Below, piece by piece: positions 17,601 through 24,387 of a stretch of DNA of 29,993 nucleotides. The translations under genes were made by a program, and so were the position numbers. Source of the DNA: a virus. The first letter of the stretch is position 1, and every line of letters begins with the position of its first letter. The DNA lies in the IMG/VR virus record IMGVR_UViG_3300042691_036444, positions 1-29,993 of that record. One strand, written 5' to 3'. The notes beneath the pieces are model-generated. The model did no database searches and had not been told where the DNA came from. It saw only the letters and a list, made by a program, of their open reading frames with translations.

Positions 17601-18777
17601 CTTCCATATCAAGGCGATCGATGAGGTCGGCCTCTTCAGTCAGAGCGCAGCTAGCGTATCAGCCGCCGTATCCGCGCCAACCGCCGTGACAGTCTTTGAC
17701 GTGATCCCGCAGGGCGATCATGTGCGGGCGTCATGGGAGCCGGTGGATGGAAGCGGCATTGAATATGAGCTTCGGGCAGGCCCGACGTGGGGCACGGGAC
17801 GGTTCGTTGGCCGCGCAGCTGGTAATAACCTTGTCGCGCTATGGCCCATTCGCGATGCCATCGACGAGACCTTCTGGATCAAATCGGTGTCATCAGCGGG
17901 CCTCTATAGCGACATGGCTGCGGTCTCAACCACCCGTCTTGCGCCCCTCACTGGCAGAAACGCTGTGCTTACAAGCGACCGGCAAGCCCTGAACTGGATG
18001 GGCGTCCAACAGGGAATGGAAGTCATTGGCGGTAATCTCCTCGCCTTGGCGCGCTCGAATGGCGCAAACCTGCCACGCGGGGAATATGTGTTCCCCGTTG
18101 ATCTCTCCCGCTCCTGGCGGGCGCGCAATTGGGTGGATGCGCGCATCGCAACGGCCCCTGCCAATGATCTGACCTGGGCTGACGCAACCTTCCGCTGGGA
18201 GGATAGCGAGGCTGCATCCGCCTGGTTGCCGCTGGGCGATGTTGATGGCGCGACACTGCGCAGCCAGATCTCGATTGAGGCTGCCATACCGAATGATCTC
18301 ATTGAGGGGTTCCGTCTGGCGGGCAATGTCACGGGCGTCAAAGGAATGGCGGCGAGCCAAGCACTCAACCTTGGCTATGCTCCCGCGCGCTTTGATCAAG
18401 GCGTACGTGTTGGCAACGGCACAAAGGCAAAGTGGCCGGTGAATATCCCATCGGAGTTCTCAAGCACTTTCGATGTTCGCCTTGATACTCTGCTCGACGA
18501 GCCCATCGTTTATCTGGCGCTGACTGGCGACAAGGGAGCCTTGCGTCTCATCTGGTCACCCGACATCGGCGCCTTTGCACTTGAAGACGATTACGGGCGG
18601 CGTGTGGTCACGCCTCTTGTCCGGCGCGCTGGTGACCTCATCACCTTTGGCATCTGCCAGACGCCAACCATGCGTCGTCTCTTCGCTGCATCAATCCAAA
18701 CCGGTGTTATCGCCTCGGGATCCGAGCCCTTCACACCGCTAGGCGCTTTTACCAGCGCACAGCTTCACCCCGCATAG
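14668..18777 (+). CDS. Tail tip attachment/host specificity protein, TipJ (gpJ-like)
   Basis: A 1369-residue central tail tip protein. Residues 1-80 form an N-terminal domain. A GGGGGG stretch (86-91) is followed by a long hydrophobic region (about 95-165), as in TipJ proteins that fuse a gpI-like part. The next section (GAIPRVLGRRRLFPVLAAKP) begins the conserved gpJ core, which runs to about 800. Two fibronectin type III-like modules follow at about 911-1000 and 1000-1092. A C-terminal, probably receptor-facing region (1092-1369) contains a W-rich motif (1166-1186) also found at the start of the fibre protein at 19283. It would bind the host receptor and organise the fibres encoded next. Translationally coupled to the peptidase gene. 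Confidence 0.92.
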   Translation: MPFDSLVPPDPVRWTLVARPFSTDRQEMLTPCGLTLAQMLELSDLPQRYWPYIQVFVDDEEVPRQWWRQVRPKPKARLFVRVNAMGGGGGGKNPLAIIASIAVIAFAAWAAPMLTAAIFGVEAAAVSAAGVFTAMGLTKLVIAGAITMIGSLLVNAIAPTPKPVADAGLTNPAFSITGTSNRLNPYGAIPRVLGRRRLFPVLAAKPYTETVGNERYMRLLLLVGYGPLDIDDLRIGATPISAFDGAEVEIREGWANDPAITLYTQRIEEDPLSISLTVAGGWRTITSRQGAREISLDISFDRGLAYYNDQGGRSNATVVFEAQYRKLGAANWEAIPWKPDGDAGFETAGVITITDQSSSPVRRGGRFSTPEVGQYEVRLRRTSADATSQRLIDTATASVLRTITDNAPVTMQGLSMIALRLKAYEQINNQLQQISCVATSYLQVWNGADWSWELSRNPAWAYCDILRRRGGAELIPDGRIDLSAIKEWAQACDSLATDGSARWVFDGVIEGGSVVDALRDISSHARARYGLRDGKHSIVRDIPQSVPVLHITPRNSYGYSGRKQFIDMPHALKVRFINPDKEWQEDERIVYADGYGAENAERFETVDMMGCTSPEQAWREGRYHLAVGKLRPETHEVFQDVEALRATDGDLVMFAHDVILVGLGWGRIKALILDEGMVSALQLDEPANMAAGKSYALRIRRADGSSQVLPLVTLQGNNHAVTLATALPQSLAPEPGNLFQFGESGREAAPMLVKGIEPGPNLSAKLILIPAAPAVHDADSGLIPDFDSYITRPAKIELARPPAPHIWSVVSDESVLVRGPDGRSSPRILVRLYPPASSAVNPPEGIEVRLRQSESAGPWSAIPTQPADTLIVGVQPVEDGVSYDLRLRFVSASGIASDWTEVLGHRVVGRTTPPGGVTGFGAERRADGVQLNWEPVSALDLVGYEIREGSAWDGGSVVTTRYRGTTLFVALTDASERFFHIKAIDEVGLFSQSAASVSAAVSAPTAVTVFDVIPQGDHVRASWEPVDGSGIEYELRAGPTWGTGRFVGRAAGNNLVALWPIRDAIDETFWIKSVSSAGLYSDMAAVSTTRLAPLTGRNAVLTSDRQALNWMGVQQGMEVIGGNLLALARSNGANLPRGEYVFPVDLSRSWRARNWVDARIATAPANDLTWADATFRWEDSEAASAWLPLGDVDGATLRSQISIEAAIPNDLIEGFRLAGNVTGVKGMAASQALNLGYAPARFDQGVRVGNGTKAKWPVNIPSEFSSTFDVRLDTLLDEPIVYLALTGDKGALRLIWSPDIGAFALEDDYGRRVVTPLVRRAGDLITFGICQTPTMRRLFAASIQTGVIASGSEPFTPLGAFTSAQLHPA

Positions 18778-18786
18778 GAGATCAAC

Positions 18787-19278
18787 ATGAAGATCAGCAT
18801 TGCCGACCTTCTGGCCCTGCTTGGCCGGAAGGCGGATGGAGACCGCTTTTGCCTGCATGGACGCCTCGAATCCCGGCTCGTCAGGCCTGATGGCACGACC
18901 ATCCTGCGCGTCAAAGACAACCTCATCGTAGATGCGGGCTTTAGCTTCGTCGCACAGTCTATTGGCGCATCGACGGGACGGCCCGGCGTGATGAGCCATA
19001 TCGCTGTTGGCACCGGCACTACGGCTGCGGCTACCGGCAACACGGCGCTTGTCACGGAAATAGCCCGAAAAGCTGCGACCTTCTCTCATACTGTAGGCAC
19101 CAAGGTCTTCCAGTTCGAAGCAACCTTCAATGCTGGCGAAGCGACGGGCGCAATCACAGAGGCTGGCGTGCTCAATGCCTCTTCCGCCGGAACCATGCTT
19201 GATCGTGTGGTCTTCGCGGTCATCAACAAAGGCGCGGATGACACGCTCACGCAGCGCTTTACCTTCACAATGAGCTGA
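18787..19278 (+). CDS. Small tail fibre-associated protein
   Basis: A 163-residue protein with AGGAG just before the ATG. The middle and end have the form seen in a common group of phage tail proteins: VKDNLIVDAGFSFVAQSIGA, MSHIAVGTGTTAAATGNTAL, FNAGEATGAITEAGVLN and DRVVFAVINKGADDTLTQRF. These proteins are strand-rich and sit between the tip protein and the fibres, perhaps forming a fibre base or adaptor. No enzymatic motif seen. Role inferred from position and pattern. Confidence 0.72.
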   Translation: MKISIADLLALLGRKADGDRFCLHGRLESRLVRPDGTTILRVKDNLIVDAGFSFVAQSIGASTGRPGVMSHIAVGTGTTAAATGNTALVTEIARKAATFSHTVGTKVFQFEATFNAGEATGAITEAGVLNASSAGTMLDRVVFAVINKGADDTLTQRFTFTMS

Positions 19279-19282
19279 TGCG

Positions 19283-20464
19283 ATGACCACTACGATCACT
19301 GCTACCTCGGGCGCTGATTACGTCTGGAGCAGCGCGTCGTTTACGTGGGATAGCGCGGAGAGTGGCAAGGGTTGGGCTGACGCCTCTGCAACAAGTTTTG
19401 TGGGCGTAGAAAACGCGATCCTTGCCTTCTCCGCTCTGGAGGCTCGCCAACCCCTTGCAGTTCGCAGTGAGGCAATCGCACTTGCCGATGCCCGCCAGCA
19501 ATCAGCCACCGGCGCTCGATCCGAGGCCCTGCGGATCGCGGAAACCTACATCGATCTCATCGCTTTTGTGCTGAAGGTCGTTGAATCCTTTGCGCTCTCT
19601 GAACTCTCTGGCAAGCAGCTCCTTCCAAAACCTGCTGCTGAAGCATTTACCTTGAGAGACGCAGGAACGCGCCAGGCATCGAAAGCAGTTCCTCAATTGC
19701 TTGGGATCACCGACGCGAGATCTGGCTTCGCACAGCGCCTATCTGCAGAAACGGTCTCGCTTACTGAGCGCAATATACGTCTCGGGCTCATTCCAAAATC
19801 AGAGACCCTCGGGCTTACTGAATCCAGACGTACATCTATGCAGCCAGATGCGCGTCAGTCTTTGACGCTATCTGAGACCTACACGGACATCATCGGCTTC
19901 ATCCTTCAGATCGCAGAAGCGTTCGCCGTTCTAGATCGAACGAGCCGCGCGCAAACCCATCTCTCCAAGGAGCAACTCGCCTTCCTTGATCGTCTCCTGC
20001 GCGCTAGCAACGCTGTGATTGCCGATCTTGCCTTTCGGACGACCCCGCTCGACGACGAAGGCTTTGCAACCCTGGTTGCACAAAGCAGGCCTCTTGGCTT
20101 CAGCGCTTTCCGAGATCTGACACCCGGTGATTACGAATATGCCAAGGCGCTCGTTCGCCTCATTCTGGAAGCGCCCATAACAACAGCCAACCGCGTTGCG
20201 CTGTCAGAGGCGCGTTTGAATATCGACGTGCCTGATGTGCGCGATCGAGGAACCGTCGCAGTCGCCGCTACCGGAACGGTCGTCGCCTTCAACCGCGTCT
20301 TCAATGCGCCTCCGGAAATCCAGGCGACATTCAAGAGCGGCACCATCCTGGCGATCCCCCAGATAGGGGCCATCACGACCACCGCCTTCGAAATCTCACT
20401 GATCACCCCAGATACACGAGCGCCAGTCGCGGGCAATGCGAGCTGGTCTGCCGAAGGCTATTAG
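19283..20464 (+). CDS. Repetitive tail fibre protein with internal duplication
   Basis: A 393-residue protein. The N-terminus has a W-rich motif (residues 11-31, VWSSASFTWDSAES) also seen in the C-terminal part of the TipJ protein. Residues 50-245 consist of loosely repeated units of the type E-x-hydrophobic-x-L-x-[DE]-x-R, within which a block of about 70 residues is duplicated (62-131 and 173-241). The last 70 residues (about 322-393: VAFNRVFNAPPEIQATF, AFEISLITPD, ASWSAEGY) look like a compact beta-rich fibre tip or carbohydrate-binding domain. The ATG is 4 bases after the previous stop. A host-recognition fibre is the best guess. Confidence 0.72.
   Translation: MTTTITATSGADYVWSSASFTWDSAESGKGWADASATSFVGVENAILAFSALEARQPLAVRSEAIALADARQQSATGARSEALRIAETYIDLIAFVLKVVESFALSELSGKQLLPKPAAEAFTLRDAGTRQASKAVPQLLGITDARSGFAQRLSAETVSLTERNIRLGLIPKSETLGLTESRRTSMQPDARQSLTLSETYTDIIGFILQIAEAFAVLDRTSRAQTHLSKEQLAFLDRLLRASNAVIADLAFRTTPLDDEGFATLVAQSRPLGFSAFRDLTPGDYEYAKALVRLILEAPITTANRVALSEARLNIDVPDVRDRGTVAVAATGTVVAFNRVFNAPPEIQATFKSGTILAIPQIGAITTTAFEISLITPDTRAPVAGNASWSAEGY
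19466..20005 (+). repeat. Internal duplication of about 111 codons in fibre gene
   Basis: Residues 62-131 (19466-19675) and 173-241 (19799-20005) align at an offset of 110-111 residues. The clearest pair is ETYIDLIAFVLKVVESFAL (87-105) and ETYTDIIGFILQIAEAFAV (198-216). The flanking SEAIALADAR/SETLGLTESR and the later D126/D236 segment follow at the same offset. The copies have diverged at the DNA level. Confidence 0.7.
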
Positions 20465-20478
20465 AGCGGGAGAATCCC

Positions 20479-21504
20479 ATGGCCCAAACCTACCCCGACA
20501 TTCCCTCAACCAAAGCCGTCAGGGACAGTCGTCAGGACATTCTCGACCGCGATGAGGCTGTCCGGTCAGCCTTTTCGGGAACGACCTATCCGAGCACAAA
20601 TCTCGTCATCGGCATGTTCTGCTTCCGCACTGACCTGGGGCAGCTTTTCGAATTGACCGCTACCTCCCCGGTGACGTGGACACGCCTTCCGTTGGGTGTT
20701 CCGGTGCCTCTCAATCAAGGCGGTACCAGCGCGACTGACGCAGCAACCGCACGCACCAATCTTGGCCTTGGCGCCCTAGCAGTCAAAAGCACCGTGGCGG
20801 CGGCGGATATTGATAACGCCGCGATCCAGACGGCAAAGCTACAGGACGCCTCTGTCACCACAGCCAAAGTCGTCGATGCCAATATTACAACGGCGAAGAT
20901 CGCTGATAGCGCCATTACAAGCGCCAAGATCGCCGACGGCACGATCACTACCGCTGATTTAGCGGCCCAGACCATCACAGACATTCGCGCAGGCGTTGAC
21001 GTCTCAAGCCGTGTTGCAAAGTCTGGAGATACGATGACCGGCACGCTGAGCGCGCCAAACCTCATTTCAACAGGAACGGTGCGATCTGGCGCAACCGGCG
21101 ATAACGCGAGATCAACGGGTTTCAAAATCGCTGATGGGTCAGATATCGGCGAACTCAACAGATCCAACCAGTATTACGACGACCGCATCAATAACTGCAC
21201 GGGATACCTTCCCAACGGCAATTGCCTAGCCAATGCGCAGTGGACGCCACCGAATGGCAACTGGTGGACCTGGGGTCTGGGCCTTGGCCCCGCCAATCCC
21301 AGTGGCTTCGATTTCGCCGGTGGCTCCAGTGTCGCTTATCAAGCTGTAACAGTTGGCCTCGTCTATACCGCCTATGCTTTGACTGCCGATGAAATCGGCG
21401 GTGGCGAATATCATCGCACCTTCAACAACTGCAATTGCGGCGGACTGAATTGCTACACCAATTGCAACTGCAATTGCGACTGTAATTGTAACTGCAATTG
21501 CTGA
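20479..21504 (+). CDS. Tail fibre protein with C-terminal Asn-Cys repeat tail
   Basis: A 341-residue fibre protein with GGGAGA before the ATG. Order of parts: an N-terminal attachment region (1-75); LNQGGTSATDAATARTNLGL (78-97), a motif common in phage tail fibres; five to six 10-residue repeats (111-170); SRVAKSGDTMTGTL (177-190), another classic fibre motif; a W-rich C-terminal domain with C240 and C249; and a final tail from residue 316 made almost only of Asn and Cys. The tail has ten cysteines at 318, 320, 325, 329, 331, 333, 335, 337, 339 and 341. Nothing in the standard fibre families I know explains this tail. The genes that follow encode two modifying enzymes, so I propose that the tail is their substrate. 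Fibre identity is well supported; modification is inference. Confidence 0.88.
   Translation: MAQTYPDIPSTKAVRDSRQDILDRDEAVRSAFSGTTYPSTNLVIGMFCFRTDLGQLFELTATSPVTWTRLPLGVPVPLNQGGTSATDAATARTNLGLGALAVKSTVAAADIDNAAIQTAKLQDASVTTAKVVDANITTAKIADSAITSAKIADGTITTADLAAQTITDIRAGVDVSSRVAKSGDTMTGTLSAPNLISTGTVRSGATGDNARSTGFKIADGSDIGELNRSNQYYDDRINNCTGYLPNGNCLANAQWTPPNGNWWTWGLGLGPANPSGFDFAGGSSVAYQAVTVGLVYTAYALTADEIGGGEYHRTFNNCNCGGLNCYTNCNCNCDCNCNCNC
20809..20988 (+). repeat. Ten-residue repeats in fibre shaft
   Basis: Residues 111-170 read as six consecutive decapeptides, of which five match well: IDNAAIQTAK, LQDASVTTAK, VVDANITTAK, IADSAITSAK and IADGTITTAD. The consensus is hydrophobic-x-D-x-x-[IV]-T-T-A-K. 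Such regular repeats suggest a trimeric beta-type shaft. Confidence 0.85.
21424..21501 (+). repeat. Asn-Cys codon repeat at the fibre C-terminus
   Basis: The last 26 codons consist of AAC/AAT and TGC/TGT alternation broken by GGCGGACTG, TACACC and one GAC. Both synonymous codons of Asn and of Cys are used, so the repeat is held at the protein level and is not just a recent DNA slippage product. The stop codon follows the last Cys directly. Confidence 0.9.
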
Positions 21505-21516
21505 TTGGAGCCGACA

Positions 21517-22329
21517 ATGCAAATCTATCAGATCAACCGAAAAATCATGCCGTTCAGTTCGGCCATACAAATTGAAAAGGATATCTTGAAGATCTCTGCG
21601 AGATGGAAGTCGCAAGATAAAAAGCCTATCTCTCAGTCATATAATCTAGCCGAAATAATCGGTCGATATTCTGAGGATCACGGCTGCATCGCGCTTTGCT
21701 ATACACCCAGATTCAAAGACGAGCTCGTGTGGCACGAAACAACACGGTTCACCTATGGTGAGCGGATTTCCTCCGATCGTTCTTATTCTTCGATGATGCA
21801 GGACGGCCTATCGATCAACGACACACCTCAAAAACGTGGCCGCCATAATGCCGCTTCGCCCGCAGCGATACTCAAACAACGATTGGATGCGACACCCGTC
21901 CTTTATCTTCTAACGCCTGCGCGAGGATGTTCCGTCAACAACTCAATCATCGTCTTTCACGGTGTGGATCCAGATCCAGGCATTCCGGAAGAATTCCGAA
22001 CAACTCACTCGTTGAGCGTGGATGGAAACATACAGGCTCCACCAATGATGCCCTCACTCAAGATGTTTCTGGAAAGCTGGCTTCCAATAGCCATTGGAGG
22101 ACCAGACTTAATTCCGGCCGATCAAACGGCGAAATACCTCCTCACCAATATGCAGGGTGGTGAAATATACCTTGAGGCCACTGGCGGGATCTTGAATCGG
22201 TCTCGCGCCAAAAACGGTCAACAAGTGCTCCTCGACACGCGTGGCTTGGAGACTGGCGAAGAGATCACGATCAAGGCCGGATACAAATTCTGGCCGGGGA
22301 TCTCTCAAAAAAAGATCGCAATCATATGA
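21517..22329 (+). CDS. Unknown protein in the fibre-modification cassette
   Basis: A 270-residue protein I do not recognise. GGAG (21507-21510) lies 6 bases before ATG 21517, so this start is preferred over a TTG at 21505 that abuts the fibre stop. The N-terminal part holds GCIALCYTPRFKDELVWHE; the middle has a low-complexity TPQKRGRHNAASP linker (about residues 100-112); the C-terminal third (YLLTNMQGGEIYLEATGG, then VLLDTRGLETGEEI) looks strand-rich. No signal peptide or membrane segment is seen. Base composition is visibly more AT-rich than in the neighbouring structural genes, which suggests separate acquisition. It is 12 bases from the fibre gene and overlaps the oxygenase gene (ATGA), so it is co-expressed with both. 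It could be a fibre chaperone, an accessory binding protein for the modifying enzymes, or another fibre part. Confidence 0.78.
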   Translation: MQIYQINRKIMPFSSAIQIEKDILKISARWKSQDKKPISQSYNLAEIIGRYSEDHGCIALCYTPRFKDELVWHETTRFTYGERISSDRSYSSMMQDGLSINDTPQKRGRHNAASPAAILKQRLDATPVLYLLTPARGCSVNNSIIVFHGVDPDPGIPEEFRTTHSLSVDGNIQAPPMMPSLKMFLESWLPIAIGGPDLIPADQTAKYLLTNMQGGEIYLEATGGILNRSRAKNGQQVLLDTRGLETGEEITIKAGYKFWPGISQKKIAII

Positions 22330-22958
22330 GCGTGATCAGTCTCTGGCCGACGAATATCTGGGCTGAAAATTTAACCGGCATATTGTCGTCGGAGGGATTT
22401 GCTAGGCTGATCGCAATCGGTGACGAATATGAGGCCGCACATCCTCGTGCCCATAAGCCAGCTGCAATGCGCGGGGGACCTGAGGTCAGCTATAATCTTT
22501 TGAAAGACAACCGACCCGAAGCCGTCACCTTCAAGGCGATACTCGCTGAGCGTATGCGGCGTCTTGCTAATGCTGAGGGTTTTGAGGCGGACACAGAATT
22601 TGAAGCGGTCTGCGCCCTTCGCCGCTTTGGGCCGGGAGAATATGCCAAGCCTCATAACCACAGAAGCGTGGATTACGTAGCCGTCCTTTGGCTGTGCCTG
22701 GAGCAAACTGACGATCGAGGCGACCGCCACCAACTGCCCGCCGGAAACCGCCTCCACTTGATTGATCCGATTGCAGCTCGCTCCCGCTTTCTCAATCACA
22801 CGATGCTGCATGCGATACGCCCCTTACCCGGGCTCCTCGTTATTCACCCGGCTCACATCTTCCATACCAGTGAAGTCAATTTGGGGCGTACGGACACTGT
22901 AGCTCTCGTGACCAACATTCGCGTCATCGATCCGGCGCGCCATTACATCCAACTCTAG
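22326..22958 (+). CDS. Predicted 2-oxoglutarate/Fe(II)-dependent oxygenase
   Basis: A 210-residue protein resembling the phage-associated 2OG-Fe(II) oxygenase family (TIGR02466-like). The N-terminal VISLWPTNIWAENL matches the family's start. H110 and H112 in KPHNHRSVDYVAVLWL, D147 in LIDP, and H177/H180 in HPAHIFHTSEV supply candidate iron ligands. R188 in LGRTDTVALVTNIRV fits the 2OG-binding position just before the last strand. Such enzymes typically hydroxylate amino acid side chains, including Asn and Asp, using O2. The start overlaps the previous stop (ATGA); the next gene begins 8 bases after the stop. Given its neighbours, I infer that it acts on the Asn-Cys tail of the fibre. The exact iron ligands are uncertain. 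Confidence 0.78.
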   Translation: MSVISLWPTNIWAENLTGILSSEGFARLIAIGDEYEAAHPRAHKPAAMRGGPEVSYNLLKDNRPEAVTFKAILAERMRRLANAEGFEADTEFEAVCALRRFGPGEYAKPHNHRSVDYVAVLWLCLEQTDDRGDRHQLPAGNRLHLIDPIAARSRFLNHTMLHAIRPLPGLLVIHPAHIFHTSEVNLGRTDTVALVTNIRVIDPARHYIQL

Positions 22959-22966
22959 AGAACCCA

Positions 22967-24340
22967 ATGACCGAAAATCTCGAATACCGGCTCGTGATGG
23001 CGGGCCGGAACGGCTATCTGCGCGAGCTTCTCTATCAGCCCCACGTATCATCGCTTATTTGGGCAGATACTGGTGAGCCCGTTGCCCTTTCGCCCGTCGG
23101 CACAAGCTACGATCATTCGGCACCTACTTGGACAACTGCCCACCCCGTCTCCCCCGACAATCCCGCAGTCAAGAGCCGGGATATCCGCACATTGAAGATC
23201 CAGATGGGGCTCAAGTGCAATTACGCCTGCTCCTACTGCAATCAGGCGTCCCAACCCCATGAAGTCCAGGGTGACATTGGCGATGTCCAAACCTTCCTGC
23301 GCAATCTCCCGCTGTGGTTCGATGGCGGAACTGATGGCGAAGGAAGCGGCGTTCGTATCGAATTTTGGGGCGGGGAACCCCTAGTCTACTGGAAAGTGTT
23401 TCGCGTGTTGGCAGGAGCCTTGCGCTCCGCTTATCCAAAAGCGCGCTTCAACATCATCACAAACGGTGCCTTGATCGACGACGACAAGATCGAGTTCCTA
23501 GACACTCTGGGCTTTAGCGTCGGCATCAGCCACGACGGCCCGGCCATGCGTTTCCGTGGTCCTGACCCCCTTGATGATCCGACCCAACGCTCCGCGATCC
23601 GCCGTCTTTACGATCGATTGCGCCCTTGGGGGCGAATTGGCTTCAATGCCGTGCTTCACAAGCACAACACCTCCCTTGCTCAGGTTCGAGCTCATATCGC
23701 CGAGCGTCTTGGTGTGCCCCAAGATGATCTCCAGCTTTCGACCGAAGAGATACTGCTGCCCTACGACGCAGGCGGTGTGGCGCTCTCCCCTACAACCGAT
23801 GACGAGCATCGCGACTATCGGGAGGCGATCTTCTGGGAACTGGTCAAGGGCCAAACGATGTCGGTCTCGACGATGCGCTCCAAGATCGACGAATTCTTCC
23901 GGTCGATTGCTCAACAGCGTCCCTCATCAACGCTCGGCCAAAAATGCGGCATGGATCGACCAAGCGATCTGGCCGTGGACCTCAAGGGCAATGTGCTGAC
24001 GTGCCAGAATACGAGCGCTTCCACCAAGCACCGGATTGGCGGCATTGAGGCCTTTGAAGACATCCGCCTGACTACAGCGCATCACTGGACCACACGGGCT
24101 GAGTGTTCGAAGTGTCCGGTCGTACAGCTGTGTCAGGGTGCCTGCATGTTCCTAGAGGACGATCTCTGGACCCAGGCTTGCGACAACAGCTTCACCCACA
24201 ACCTCGCGGTCATGGCGGCATCTCTCTACTGGCTGACACGCCTTGTACTCGTTGAGATCGAAGGCACCGTCATCCGACGAGATGGATTGCCAACACGGAT
24301 CCCGGTCATCAGGGCTCCAGCCGACACCGTCTCAGCCTAA
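22967..24340 (+). CDS. Radical SAM/SPASM protein, putative peptide maturase
   Basis: A 457-residue enzyme. The radical SAM motif CxxxCxxC is C84, C88 and C91 (GLKCNYACSYCNQ). The GGEP motif is at 135-138 (FWGGEP). The C-terminal SPASM motif is complete: C327, then G341 with C346 (GNVLTC), C380-x2-C383-x5-C389-x3-C393, and C405. This predicts one SAM-binding and two auxiliary iron-sulfur clusters. SPASM enzymes modify peptides and proteins: thioether crosslinks, other crosslinks, epimerisation, or formylglycine in anaerobic sulfatase maturases. The first 70 residues may recognise the substrate. It is the last gene before a strong terminator, so it belongs to the tail fibre unit. The likely substrate is the Cys-rich fibre tail (inference). 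Sulfatase maturation is unlikely because no sulfatase gene is nearby. Confidence 0.9.
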   Translation: MTENLEYRLVMAGRNGYLRELLYQPHVSSLIWADTGEPVALSPVGTSYDHSAPTWTTAHPVSPDNPAVKSRDIRTLKIQMGLKCNYACSYCNQASQPHEVQGDIGDVQTFLRNLPLWFDGGTDGEGSGVRIEFWGGEPLVYWKVFRVLAGALRSAYPKARFNIITNGALIDDDKIEFLDTLGFSVGISHDGPAMRFRGPDPLDDPTQRSAIRRLYDRLRPWGRIGFNAVLHKHNTSLAQVRAHIAERLGVPQDDLQLSTEEILLPYDAGGVALSPTTDDEHRDYREAIFWELVKGQTMSVSTMRSKIDEFFRSIAQQRPSSTLGQKCGMDRPSDLAVDLKGNVLTCQNTSASTKHRIGGIEAFEDIRLTTAHHWTTRAECSKCPVVQLCQGACMFLEDDLWTQACDNSFTHNLAVMAASLYWLTRLVLVEIEGTVIRRDGLPTRIPVIRAPADTVSA

Positions 24341-24344
24341 TCCG

Positions 24345-24368
24345 CCCGCCACCACGGCGGGTTTTTTT
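24345..24368 (+). terminator. Intrinsic terminator ending the tail/modification unit
   Basis: CCCGCC, loop ACCAC and GGCGGG form a perfect 6-base GC stem followed by seven T. It starts 4 bases after the radical SAM stop codon and separates the modification genes from the lysis cassette. Confidence 0.92.
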
Positions 24369-24387
24369 ATATCCATGGGAGAAAGTC

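Noticed and set aside
21424-21501. Asn-Cys codon repeat as a CRISPR or plain microsatellite
   Set aside because: It is in frame, ends at a stop codon, uses mixed synonymous codons and has no repeat-spacer structure.
22967-24340. Radical SAM gene as an anaerobic sulfatase maturase
   Set aside because: The SPASM motif fits, but no sulfatase is encoded nearby and the gene sits in the fibre unit next to a Cys-rich target.
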